DNA of 25,184 nt from Galactobacter sp052108535 (GTDB taxonomy: Bacteria; Actinomycetota; Actinomycetes; Actinomycetales; Micrococcaceae): contig JBQDZM010000038.1 in NCBI GenBank assembly GCA_052108535.1, positions 1-25,184 on the forward strand, written 5' to 3'. The notes below the pieces were generated by a model. It did not search any database, was not told the DNA's origin, and worked only from the letters and a program-made list of their open reading frames with translations. The position numbers and the translations under genes were made by a program. Each line of letters begins with the position of its first letter. Within the stretch, counting starts at the first letter, position 1. Shown here piece after piece: positions 1 to 7,369 of this stretch.

Positions 1-2
1 GG

Positions 3-75
3 TGGGCCCAGAGGGGCTCGAACCCTCGACCAATGGATTAAAAGTCCAGTGCTCTACCAGCTGAGCTATAGGCCC
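3..75 (-). tRNA. tRNA-Lys (anticodon UUU)
   Basis: Read on the minus strand this folds as a complete cloverleaf. The 7-bp acceptor stem is GGGCCTA paired with TGGGCCC, with one U-G pair. The D-arm contains AGCTCAGCTGGTAGAGC and the T-arm contains GGTTCGAGCCC. The seven-base anticodon loop is CTTTTAA, giving anticodon UUU and therefore lysine. The discriminator base is A, and positions 2-1 read CC, so the 3' CCA may be encoded with its last base just outside the window. A -10-like hexamer lies about 30 nt upstream of the mature 5' end. The lysyl-tRNA synthetase gene is also in this window, but about 22 kb away and probably unconnected. Confidence 0.97.
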
Positions 76-104
76 GGAACGGCAGTAAAGCCGAACCGCC
101 AACC

Positions 105-110
105 ATTCTA
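105..110 (-). promoter_or_regulatory. Candidate -10 box for tRNA-Lys
   Basis: The minus strand reads TAGAAT here, close to the TANNNT form used by actinobacterial housekeeping sigma factors, 29 nt before the tRNA 5' end. No good -35 was found at 16-18 bp spacing, so this is a plausible but unproven promoter. Confidence 0.4.
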
Positions 111-210
111 GGGGACTCGGGCGCCCAACCCGAACACGCGTTGTTGGGCATGAGCCCACGTGACCCATCCCCTACAGCGAGCATCCAGGGGCGCGTATCG
201 TGTCCGGACG

Positions 211-840
211 ATGAGCACACGCCACTATCACCGCCCCGCCCTGTTCGAGAACCACCTGATCGAACGCTTCGAGGGTGGAGCCGACCCCGCGGCACTGTCC
301 GAGGCCGCGCACACGACCGCGCGCACTTTGGTGTTGCGCGGCCGCGCCAACACCGACCCCGCCGTTTTGAACCGGTTGGTGAGCCTGGCTGATGCAGAAG
401 GGCTGCAAGAGATCGCCGCCATGTGGGCCGGATGCCCGGCGGTCTCCTTACCTGGGGCCCTGTGGCGGCTTTACGCCCTGCGCCGCGTGGTGCTGCAGGA
501 CCCACAGAAATGCGCGACGTGGTTCAGGGACGGCCGCGCGCACGCGCCCCTTCAGCGCGTGGTGGCCGGCGTCGAGGAGCCTCCCGGTCCCAAGGAGCTC
601 GTGGATCTGACCAGCTCCATCCTCTCCGGCGCCTTCACCGGGGACTTCGACATGGCCCTGCTGCGCGCCGCAGCGTTCTGCAAGGTCGTCGCGATCGGCG
701 AATCCCTGCACGCCGATGCCGCAGATCCGGCCGACGCCTCACGCGGCACAGCCTTGACCCGCTCAGCCGCGCGTCTACACCGCACGGCGGAGGAGCTGGA
801 GTCCGGCGCATCCCAGTGGCGGCAGGGGCTGCTCGACTGA
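211..840 (+). CDS. Conserved actinobacterial protein of unknown function
   Basis: A 209-residue soluble protein with no signal peptide and no obvious membrane segment. I do not recognise a domain with known activity. It is rich in alanine and leucine and appears mostly helical. An arginine- and aromatic-rich patch lies near the middle (PGALWRLYALRR). It resembles a family I associate with Micrococcaceae and related actinobacteria, but this rests on memory. The ATG at 211 is preferred over an upstream in-frame ATG at 160 because the segment between them looks non-coding and because a TATCGT hexamer lies 9 nt before 211, which would give a nearly leaderless mRNA. The gene stands alone and is closed by a strong terminator 50 nt downstream. 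That it is a real gene is fairly sure; its function is unknown. Confidence 0.75.
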   Translation: MSTRHYHRPALFENHLIERFEGGADPAALSEAAHTTARTLVLRGRANTDPAVLNRLVSLADAEGLQEIAAMWAGCPAVSLPGALWRLYALRRVVLQDPQKCATWFRDGRAHAPLQRVVAGVEEPPGPKELVDLTSSILSGAFTGDFDMALLRAAAFCKVVAIGESLHADAADPADASRGTALTRSAARLHRTAEELESGASQWRQGLLD

Positions 841-890
841 GCTGCTGGGCTACTGGGCTACGGCGACAGGCCTGCCAACTACAGAACATA

Positions 891-926
891 CGAAAGGCCC
901 CGACCGGCATCGGTCGGGGCCTTTCG
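891..926 (+). terminator. Strong intrinsic terminator, symmetric
   Basis: A perfect 16-bp stem (CGAAAGGCCCCGACCG with its complement) closes a GCAT loop. It ends in CTTTCG-TTGT on the plus strand, 50 nt after the stop of the gene ending at 840. Because the stem begins with GAAAG on one strand and ends with CTTTC, it could work in both directions. Confidence 0.85.
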
Positions 927-1238
927 TTGTCATCACTCGCACCCTTTGAGGTGTCTTCGACATTACGCACCGAAGCTGTCCACGAACTGTGCCGGAGGTG
1001 CCAGCCCGCCCAGAGAACGCGATGGAAAGGCACCGTTTGACACAGGCGGTCACCACCGCGAAGACTGGGGAGTGCGACGCCGGGTTGCTGGTAGCCCCGG
1101 GCTCCAACATTTTGCCGCTACGAGCGGCCTTCCGCCGAGAGGCGCTCCCAGCCCGGCGTCGCCTTGAACCTCTCCTCAGCCACGCGGCGGCGCACGGACA
1201 GCGGTACGGACCCGCGTCGTCGGGCATAGGAAAACGTG
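927..1238. other. Intergenic region with no gene seen
   Basis: More than 300 bp between the terminator at 891-926 and the candidate pit promoter contain no credible gene. The open frames here are short, lack ribosome-binding sites and overlap on both strands as expected in GC-rich DNA. I found no tRNA or other recognisable RNA. The only recurrent sequence is CGTCGGGCATAGGAA around 1218-1232, which reappears near 20561. Confidence 0.5.
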
Positions 1239-1271
1239 GTGGCACCTGCGTTCACCCGGCGGGGCTACACT
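1239..1271 (+). promoter_or_regulatory. Weak candidate promoter/PHO half-site before the pit operon
   Basis: TACACT at 1266-1271 fits the TANNNT -10 pattern. GTTCACC at 1250-1256 matches one unit of the actinobacterial PHO box and lies where the -35 would be. The neighbouring 11-bp register (GTGGCACC at 1239) matches poorly, so PhoP control of pit is only a possibility. The leader to the GTG at 1332 would be about 55 nt. Confidence 0.25.
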
Positions 1272-1331
1272 GAGGCACCGTCCACCCCGAGCCCCGCGTA
1301 GAACCCGCGGACTCTCCCCTTAAGACCATGT

Positions 1332-1961
1332 GTGAAGGTGACCGTGCGCCTGCGCTTCTTCCCCAGCGAGACCCGCAGCCTGGAACTGCTGACCTCCCTC
1401 GCCAGCCTCCTCGAGGAGGCGCTCGACACCACCTCGCAGCTGCTCGGACCAGACCGGCCCGACGCGTTCCTGCGACAGCTGGAAGAGCTGGAGGTCAGGG
1501 CCGGGGACCTGCACTATGCGCTCCTGACCCACTTGCGGTCCTCCTTCATCAATGTGCTCCCCCGTGAGGACCTGTACGACTTCTCCCGGGAACTGCACCG
1601 AGCCGTCTCCGCGGTAGTTGGCGCGGCCCCACTCCTCCCCGACGCCGTGGACTCGAAGTCCATCACGTCGGAACGTCTCCCCGAATTGCTGGAGATCCTC
1701 AGGCACCAAGCCACCCTGGCGCGCACGGCATTGAGCGGACTGGGACGGCTGGAATTCCTCGAGGACGCCTGGTTGGATCTCCTGCGGCTGACCTCTCGGG
1801 CCCGCAGAGCGCGACGGGATTGGAGCCTGGAGATCGCGGACCTCCCCAAGGCTTCCACGAGCCTGCGACGGAAGGTTCTGGCCGACGAACTGGGCCGTGC
1901 CTCCGATTCGCTGGCCAACTTCGCTGATCGCCTTGGCCACGTGCTCGTGAAGGAATCCTGA
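1332..1961 (+). CDS. DUF47 (PhoU-like) family protein, Pit-associated
   Basis: A 209-residue, largely helical soluble protein. Its N-terminus (MKVTVRLRFFPSE) and the following acidic/leucine-rich helices match the DUF47 family, distant relatives of PhoU usually encoded directly before a Pit phosphate transporter. The role inferred from family and context is a cytoplasmic partner or regulator of the transporter, not a membrane component. Start is GTG at 1332. There is no Shine-Dalgarno sequence just upstream, so a slightly different start is possible, but homologues begin at this point. The gap to the pit gene is only 4 nt, and its last codons contain the ribosome-binding site for pit (AAGGAA), so the two are cotranscribed and probably translationally coupled. 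Confidence 0.88.
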   Translation: MKVTVRLRFFPSETRSLELLTSLASLLEEALDTTSQLLGPDRPDAFLRQLEELEVRAGDLHYALLTHLRSSFINVLPREDLYDFSRELHRAVSAVVGAAPLLPDAVDSKSITSERLPELLEILRHQATLARTALSGLGRLEFLEDAWLDLLRLTSRARRARRDWSLEIADLPKASTSLRRKVLADELGRASDSLANFADRLGHVLVKES

Positions 1962-1965
1962 GTCG

Positions 1966-2979
1966 TTGACCGCGTTCCTCCTCGGCGCCACCCTGCTGGT
2001 CCTCGCCGCATCCACCCTCTTCAACGGCTTCCACGACGCCTCCAACTCCGTGGCCGCTGCGGCCCGCACCCGGGCGCTCACGCCTCGCGTGGCATTGACC
2101 GTGGTCGCCGTGTTCACCACCCTGGGAGGGCTGGTCTCCTCCGGTCTCTCGATGGCGCTCGTGGATCGCTTCGACGCATCCGTTCCCCACGAGAACTCAG
2201 GGCTCGCCGTCATTCTGCTCGGGTTGCTCGCAGCAGGGGCCTGGAGCGTCTACACGTGGTGGCGCGGCTTGCCGTCTTCCTCAACGCACGCCACGATCGC
2301 AGGCATTGCGGGCGCCTCGATAGCGGCGGCGATCGTTCAGCACCGATCCCTCCCTGACGCAGCTGCCCTCCTGATCCAACAGGTCGCCATCCCACTGCTG
2401 GTGACCTCCGTGGTGGCCTTCGGTGCGTCCTACCTGGCGGCCGTGTGCGTCGTGTTCGGTGCCCGCAACATGGGCCCACGCAAGGCCGCGTCCGTGGGCG
2501 GGACCATGCAGTCCATAGGTGCCTGCGCCGTGGCGCTGGCCCATGGAATGCAAGACGGTCAGCGCGCACTGGCCCTGGCGCTGCTCACGCTGTCCACCGC
2601 AGACATCACGTTGTCGGAAGGCACACACGTCTGGCTGCAACTCGTCGCGGCGACGCTGCTCGGTGTGGGTGTTCTGGGCGGCGGGTGGCGGATCACTTAC
2701 ACGCTCTCCACCCGTCTGGCGGCCCTTGACCCGATGCGGGCGGGCACTGCTAACGCGGTGTCCTCGGTTCTGCTGTTCGTGGGCGCCTTCGCATTGCGTC
2801 TACCGATCTCCTCGACCCAGGCCGTGACCGCTGGCCTGGTCGGTGCAGGTACGCACCACCACCACGCCAGCGTGAACTGGTCCACCGCACTGCGCATCGC
2901 CAGCTACTGGGTTCTGACTCCGATCGTCTGCGCGCTGACGGCGTCGATCCTCTTCCTGGCGGTCTCCCCGCTGCTGTAG
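1966..2979 (+). CDS. pit: Inorganic phosphate transporter, PiT family
   Basis: A 337-residue integral membrane protein with roughly ten hydrophobic segments. The N-terminal PiT signature is present as GFHDASNSVA (residues 21-30), a variant of the usual GANDxANS. The two duplicated halves each carry the conserved serine/threonine turn: SSSTHATIAG near residue 103 and SSTQAVTAG near 282. In the second half the signature appears as AHGMQDGQ. PiT proteins move phosphate, often as a metal-phosphate complex, with a cation gradient at low affinity. The start is TTG at 1966, supported by AAGGAA 9 nt upstream inside the end of the DUF47 gene. The operon converges on pstSCAB, so low- and high-affinity phosphate uptake systems lie side by side. 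No phoU gene is seen here; the DUF47 protein may take an analogous part. Confidence 0.93.
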   Translation: MTAFLLGATLLVLAASTLFNGFHDASNSVAAAARTRALTPRVALTVVAVFTTLGGLVSSGLSMALVDRFDASVPHENSGLAVILLGLLAAGAWSVYTWWRGLPSSSTHATIAGIAGASIAAAIVQHRSLPDAAALLIQQVAIPLLVTSVVAFGASYLAAVCVVFGARNMGPRKAASVGGTMQSIGACAVALAHGMQDGQRALALALLTLSTADITLSEGTHVWLQLVAATLLGVGVLGGGWRITYTLSTRLAALDPMRAGTANAVSSVLLFVGAFALRLPISSTQAVTAGLVGAGTHHHHASVNWSTALRIASYWVLTPIVCALTASILFLAVSPLL

Positions 2980-3084
2980 GCGCTTCACTTTACGGTGGAT
3001 ACTTCACTTTACGGTGCTCCTGACCCCCTCAGCACCGTAGAGTGAAGGATCCACCGTAATGTGGAGCATCCACCGTAGAAGCGC
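2980..3084. repeat. Array of five ~19-bp units in inverted/direct arrangement
   Basis: The whole gap between pit and pstB consists of five copies of a short unit built around CACCGTAAAGTGAAG. Copies at 2983-2997 and 3002-3016 are identical 15-mers (CTTCACTTTACGGTG) in direct orientation, 19 bp apart. Copies at 3033-3047, 3052-3066 and 3071-3084 are inverted to them; the last is shortened. The inner pair forms a 15-bp stem with one mismatch. The outer pair (2980-3000 with 3068-3084) matches over 17 bp apart from a 4-nt insertion, so one long nested hairpin is possible. It may serve as a two-way terminator between converging operons, but the tandem copies go beyond what a terminator needs. Confidence 0.85.
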
Positions 3085-3095
3085 ACACCCGACGA

Positions 3096-3875
3096 TCACC
3101 CGAAGCGGCCGGATACGTAGTCCTCAGTGGCCTTCTCTGCCGGATTGTTGAAAATCTGCTGGGTGGGGGCGTACTCAATGAGCTTGCCCGGCTTTCCGGT
3201 ACCCGCGATGTTGAAGAACGCGGTCTTGTCAGAGACGCGGGCGGCCTGCTGCATGTTGTGGGTCACGATGACGACCGTGTACTGGTCCTTAAGCTCGTTG
3301 ATGAGGTCCTCGACCGCCAGGGTGGAGATGGGATCCAGCGCGGAGCAGGGCTCATCCATCAGGATCACGGAGGGCTGCACCGCGATGGTCCGGGCGATGC
3401 ACAAACGCTGCTGCTGACCACCGGAGAGTCCGGAGCCGGGCTTATCCAGGCGGTCCTTGACCTCATTCCAGAGGTTGGCGCCGCGCAGGGACGTCTCAAC
3501 GATGCCGTCTGACTCCGAGCGGGAGAGGCGGCGCCCGTTGAGTTTGAACCCGGCCAGCACGTTATCGCGGATGGACATGGTGGGGAACGGGTTGGGGCGC
3601 TGGAAGACCATACCGACCTGCGAACGCACGGTCACAGGGTCCACATCGGCGCCGTAGATATTGTCTCCATCCAGCAGCACTTCACCGTCCACGTGGGCGC
3701 CCGGCACCACCTCGTGCATCCGGTTCAGGGTGCGCAGGAACGTGGTCTTGCCGCAGCCGGAGGGGCCGATGAAGGCGGTCACCGAGCGCGGCTCGATGTT
3801 GATTTCCACGCCTTCGACGGCGAGGAACTTGCCGTAGTAGACGTCCAGGTCGTGGGCGTCGATGCGTTTGGCCAT
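3096..3875 (-). CDS. pstB: Phosphate ABC transporter ATP-binding protein PstB
   Basis: A 259-residue ABC ATPase that powers high-affinity phosphate import through PstC and PstA. Visible motifs in order: Walker A GPSGCGKT (37-44), Q-loop glutamine at 92 within VFQRPNPFP, signature LSGGQ (150-154), Walker B ILMDEP (171-176) and switch histidine 206. The segment NRMHEVVPGA and the VFQRPNPFP stretch are specific to PstB. The ATG at 3875 is chosen because PstB proteins normally start at M(S/A)KRID and the length then equals the family norm. An in-frame GTG at 3914 would add 13 threonine-rich residues and has no Shine-Dalgarno sequence. It is the last gene of pstSCAB, 55 nt after pstA. Confidence 0.96.
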   Translation of the reverse strand: MAKRIDAHDLDVYYGKFLAVEGVEINIEPRSVTAFIGPSGCGKTTFLRTLNRMHEVVPGAHVDGEVLLDGDNIYGADVDPVTVRSQVGMVFQRPNPFPTMSIRDNVLAGFKLNGRRLSRSESDGIVETSLRGANLWNEVKDRLDKPGSGLSGGQQQRLCIARTIAVQPSVILMDEPCSALDPISTLAVEDLINELKDQYTVVIVTHNMQQAARVSDKTAFFNIAGTGKPGKLIEYAPTQQIFNNPAEKATEDYVSGRFG

Positions 3876-3930
3876 GAGGCTCGTCGTGTCCTTCGGGGTA
3901 GTAGAGGTAGTCACTAGTGAAACAGACCGG

Positions 3931-5175
3931 TCAACGGCCCTTTTTGGGTGCGAAGGCGCGGGCCACCAGTCGGGCCAGCAGATTCAGCACCATCACGATG
4001 ATGATGAGGGTGAGTGCAGCGCCCCAGGCGCGTTCCTCGGAAGGTCCGGGCGCTGCCGGTGCGGTGGGGTTCATGAGCTGCCGGTAAATGTAGACCGGCA
4101 GGGTCATCATCCAGTTCTGCACCAGGTTCCAGTTGGTGGACAGGGCCACGCCGGCGGTCACGAGGATGGGTGCGGTCTCACCGACCACGCGGGCTATGGC
4201 CAGCGTGACACCTGAGGCGATCCCAGACAGTGCCGTGGGAAGCACCACCTTCATGGTGGTGCGCCACTTGCGCACACCGAGCGCGGCGGAGGCCTCGCGC
4301 AATTCGTTGGGGACCACCCGCAGCATCTCCTCGGTGGAGCGGACCACCACGGGAATCATGAGCACGGACAGGCCGACCGCTGCGGAGAGACCCATGATGT
4401 TGGCGCCGGGCGGCATGCCGAACACCGACTGCGTCAGCAACATCATGAGGCCCGCTGCGAAGAGGCCGGCCACGATGGACGGGATGCCGGTCATGACGTC
4501 CACGAAGAACCGCAGCACCTTGGCGAACAGGTTGTCGTTCGAGTACTCCACCAGGTAGATGGAGGCCAGCAGTCCGATCGGCACGGAAATGATGGTCGCG
4601 GCCAGCGTGATCATCAGCGTGCCGATGAGCGCGTGTTTGATGCCGCCAAGCAGCGGCTCCGACCCGGCGGCCGTGGCCTGGTCCTGCGCGCCGGTGATAC
4701 CCACCATGTCTGAGGCGAAGAACCCGGGCGCGGTGATTCCGGCCCAACCATTGGAGATCACGGTCCAGAGCACGGAGATCAGCGGGATGAGGGCGATCAG
4801 GAACGCTCCGACGATCAGGTTGCTCCACAGCCCGTTGGTGGCCTTGCGGCGGTTCTCCAGACCCCACGTGAGCACGTACATCGCGATCACGTAGATCAGT
4901 GCGGAGAAGATCAGCCAGCTGGTGATGCCGAATCCGATGAGCGCGGAGCATGCCGCGCCGAGCATTAGGGCGCCGGCGCCGACGGCCCAGGGGCTCCAGC
5001 GGGGCATGGTGCCTGCGGTGAGTCGGGATCGCCCGTGGCGGCGGGGCCCGTTGGGGCCCGGGGTGTTCGCCGCGCGTACGGGCCGGGCGGCGGTGTCTAG
5101 CGACGCGTCGCTAGGCACCGTGGTCGCGCTCGCCTGCGGCGGGCGCACCGCGTCGGTTGAGTCAGGGACGTTCAT
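3931..5175 (-). CDS. pstA: Phosphate ABC transporter permease PstA
   Basis: A 414-residue membrane protein forming one half of the Pst channel. The permease motif contacting PstB is seen as REASAALGVRKWRT, followed by LARVVGETAP-type sequence (here IARVVGETAPIL). Hydrophobic segments begin near residue 60. The first ~56 residues are polar, proline- and alanine-rich and probably disordered, longer than in most PstA proteins; an internal ATG at residue 57 (MPRWSPW) could be an alternative start. The ATG at 5175 is preferred because it overlaps the pstC stop codon by one base (TGATG), typical of translational coupling. An ATG further upstream would run into pstC. Confidence 0.94.
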   Translation of the reverse strand: MNVPDSTDAVRPPQASATTVPSDASLDTAARPVRAANTPGPNGPRRHGRSRLTAGTMPRWSPWAVGAGALMLGAACSALIGFGITSWLIFSALIYVIAMYVLTWGLENRRKATNGLWSNLIVGAFLIALIPLISVLWTVISNGWAGITAPGFFASDMVGITGAQDQATAAGSEPLLGGIKHALIGTLMITLAATIISVPIGLLASIYLVEYSNDNLFAKVLRFFVDVMTGIPSIVAGLFAAGLMMLLTQSVFGMPPGANIMGLSAAVGLSVLMIPVVVRSTEEMLRVVPNELREASAALGVRKWRTTMKVVLPTALSGIASGVTLAIARVVGETAPILVTAGVALSTNWNLVQNWMMTLPVYIYRQLMNPTAPAAPGPSEERAWGAALTLIIIVMVLNLLARLVARAFAPKKGR

Positions 5176-6131
5176 CAATTGGCTCCAGAGAATTCCTTGT
5201 GGCGGTTCACGATCCAACGTGCGGCCATGTTCACCGCCAAGGTGATGACGAAGAGGATGAGGCCGGCTGCGATCAACTCGTTCTGTCGCATGTTGAAGGC
5301 CTCAGGGAAGTTCAGCGCGATCTCCGACGGAATGGTCTGGTTTCCTGCCCCGATCAGGTTGGGGGTCAGCGAACCGGCGGAGAGGACCAGCGTGACGGCC
5401 ATGGTCTCGCCGAGCGCGCGGCCCAGGCCGAGCATGATCGCGGAGATGACGCCGGGGCGGGCGAAAGGCAGCACGGACATCTTGATCATTTCCCAGCGCG
5501 TGGCGCCGAGAGCGAGTGCTGCCTCTTCGTGGAGCTTGGGAGTCTGCACAAAGATCTCGCGGGAGAGCGAGGTGATGATGGGAAGGATCATCACGGCCAG
5601 CACCACGGATGCGGTGAGCAGGGTGCGTCCGGTGGTTGAGGGTTCACCGAAGATCGGGAGCCAACCGAGGTACTTGTGCAGCCATTCGTAGAAGCCCACC
5701 ATGGCCGGGCCGAGGACCATCATGCCCCAGGCGCCGTAGACCACGGAGGGGATGGCGGCGAGGAGGTCAATCACGTAGCCCACCGGTCCGGCGATCTTGC
5801 GCGGCGCCAGGTGGGAGATGAACAGGGCCACGCCCATGGCGACCGGGGTCGCCAGGAGCAGGGCTATGGCGGCGGTGATAAGGGTCCCGACCATGAGGGG
5901 GCCCACATAGGTCCAGAACCTGGTGCCGGTAGAAATCTCCGATGGCGAGGCCACCAGAGCGGGCCATGCCTCGATGACCAGGTAGGCGGTGACGAAGGCC
6001 AGGACGGCCAGAATGATGATTCCAGCGGCCAAGGCCAGGCCGGAGAACGCTTTGTCTCCGGCCCGGCCTGAACCCGTGGAGCCGACTCCCGCTTTGCTGG
6101 GTCCCGATTTCACGGGTGCTGCTGTGCTCAT
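5175..6131 (-). CDS. pstC: Phosphate ABC transporter permease PstC
   Basis: A 318-residue membrane protein with about six transmembrane segments, the partner of PstA in the phosphate channel. The N-terminal ~25 residues are polar and glycine/serine rich and should be cytoplasmic. The first membrane helix follows (LALAAGIIILAVLAFVTAYL). The EAA-type coupling motif is EEAALALGATRWEMI, followed by GLGRALGETMAV, both characteristic of PstC. The start at 6131 lies 11 nt after the pstS stop, and its own stop overlaps the pstA start. The order pstS-pstC-pstA-pstB is the standard one. Confidence 0.95.
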   Translation of the reverse strand: MSTAAPVKSGPSKAGVGSTGSGRAGDKAFSGLALAAGIIILAVLAFVTAYLVIEAWPALVASPSEISTGTRFWTYVGPLMVGTLITAAIALLLATPVAMGVALFISHLAPRKIAGPVGYVIDLLAAIPSVVYGAWGMMVLGPAMVGFYEWLHKYLGWLPIFGEPSTTGRTLLTASVVLAVMILPIITSLSREIFVQTPKLHEEAALALGATRWEMIKMSVLPFARPGVISAIMLGLGRALGETMAVTLVLSAGSLTPNLIGAGNQTIPSEIALNFPEAFNMRQNELIAAGLILFVITLAVNMAARWIVNRHKEFSGAN

Positions 6132-6142
6132 GCTGGCTCAGT

Positions 6143-7255
6143 TCACTTCGCGACGGTGATCGAGTCGATGGCGGTCTTCGCCTTCTCTGCGGTGGCCTCG
6201 CTCAGCGGTGCAGACCCGGCGGCTTCCTCGGCGGCCTTCTGGCCTTCCTCGGAGACCACGTAGGTGCCGAAGGCCTTGACGAGGTCCGTGGTGTTCTGGT
6301 CCTTATAGGTGGAGCAGTACACGTGGTAGCTGACGAGCACGATGGGGTACTGCCCGGCTTCCTGGCTGGTGCGATCCAGTTCCAGGGCGAGGTCGTTCTC
6401 GGAGGTGCCCTCCACCTGCTGCGCCAGCTCCACGTTCTTCGCGGCGGCTTCCTCGGTGGGTGCCTGGTACTCGTCGCCAACCTTGACGGCGACCTTGCCC
6501 AGATCCCCCACGGCGGAAAGGTCTGCGTAGGCGATGGAGCCCTCGGTTGCGCCTGCCAGCTTCACGACGCCGGAGGTGCCCTGAGCGGATTCTCCACCGA
6601 AGGCCTTGGGCCAGGTCTCCACGACGCCCTCGCCCCACTCGTCCTTGGCCACAGCGTCCAGGTACTCGGTGAAGTTCTCGGTGGTACCGGAATCGTCGGA
6701 GCGGTGGATCGGGGTGATCTTGGTGCTGGGCAGATCAGCGTCGGGGTTCTGATCGGTGATGGCCGCGTCATCCCAGGTGGTGATCTCGCCTGCGAAGATC
6801 TTGGCGATGGTGGCGCCGTCCAGGTTGACTTCCTTGATGCCGTCCAGGTTCACGGTGACCGCGACCGGGGAAACGTAGGCGGGGATGTTGAGCGCACCAT
6901 CCGCGCCGCACTGCTTCTTGGCCTCGTCCTGCTCGTCGCCGGCCAACGCGGCGTCGGATCCGGCGAAGGCGACCTGCCCGGCCAGGAACGCCTTGCGTCC
7001 GGCACCGGAGCCCACGGGGTTGTACTGGACCTGGACACCAGACTGGGTGGAGGTGAACCCGTTCTGCCAGGCCGCGATGGCGGCTTCCTGGCTGGAGGCT
7101 CCGGAACCGGACAGGGTTCCGGTCAGGTTCGAATCTTCGCCGGCCGCGCTCCCGGAGGAGGTGGGGTTGTTGGACCCGCCGCAGGCGGTCAGGGCCAGGG
7201 CGGCAACGGAGAGGAAGGCGGCGCTCGCGCCGATACGCTGCATGTTCTTGTGCAT
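6143..7255 (-). CDS. pstS: Phosphate-binding lipoprotein PstS
   Basis: A 370-residue extracellular phosphate receptor that delivers phosphate to PstCA. The N-terminus is a lipoprotein signal: positively charged MHKNMQR, a hydrophobic core, and the lipobox LTAC with the lipidated cysteine at residue 25, followed by a glycine/serine/asparagine linker. Ligand-binding loops typical of PstS are visible: GSGASSQEAA after the linker and HRSDDSGTTENF in the middle. The ATG at 7255 is preferred over an upstream start at 7339 because the longer form would bury the signal peptide, and because TAACGT lies exactly 7 nt before 7255, consistent with a leaderless mRNA. A PHO-box-like array lies immediately upstream. 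Confidence 0.95.
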   Translation of the reverse strand: MHKNMQRIGASAAFLSVAALALTACGGSNNPTSSGSAAGEDSNLTGTLSGSGASSQEAAIAAWQNGFTSTQSGVQVQYNPVGSGAGRKAFLAGQVAFAGSDAALAGDEQDEAKKQCGADGALNIPAYVSPVAVTVNLDGIKEVNLDGATIAKIFAGEITTWDDAAITDQNPDADLPSTKITPIHRSDDSGTTENFTEYLDAVAKDEWGEGVVETWPKAFGGESAQGTSGVVKLAGATEGSIAYADLSAVGDLGKVAVKVGDEYQAPTEEAAAKNVELAQQVEGTSENDLALELDRTSQEAGQYPIVLVSYHVYCSTYKDQNTTDLVKAFGTYVVSEEGQKAAEEAAGSAPLSEATAEKAKTAIDSITVAK

Positions 7256-7262
7256 GTCCCTG

Positions 7263-7268
7263 ACGTTA
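7263..7268 (-). promoter_or_regulatory. Candidate -10 box of pstS (leaderless)
   Basis: The minus strand reads TAACGT, fitting TANNNT, with 7 nt between it and the pstS ATG at 7255. Transcription would begin at or within a base or two of the start codon. The -35 region coincides with the PHO-box array, as expected for an activator-dependent promoter. Confidence 0.55.
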
Positions 7269-7273
7269 AGCAG

Positions 7274-7317
7274 GCCAGATGAATCGAGTCCCGAGAGTCG
7301 GTGAACTGAAAATGAAC
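7274..7317 (-). promoter_or_regulatory. PHO-box-like PhoP operator upstream of pstS
   Basis: On the minus strand four consecutive 11-bp units run GTTCATTTTCA, GTTCACCGACT, CTCGGGACTCG, ATTCATCTGGC. Units 1 and 2 carry the GTTCA core of the actinobacterial PHO box, unit 4 has ATTCA in the same 11-bp phase, and unit 3 is degenerate. If transcription begins at the pstS start codon, the array spans about -19 to -62. PhoP-type response regulators activate pst operons from such sites under phosphate limitation; the binding itself is inferred. Confidence 0.75.
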
Positions 7318-7369
7318 GTCTTCTGTCGGGGTCATCCATCTGCAGTGGTCAAGATGCGAGGATGTTGGC

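Noticed and set aside
2980..3084. CRISPR array
   Set aside because: Units are 15-19 bp with almost no spacers, occur in both orientations, and no cas genes are nearby.
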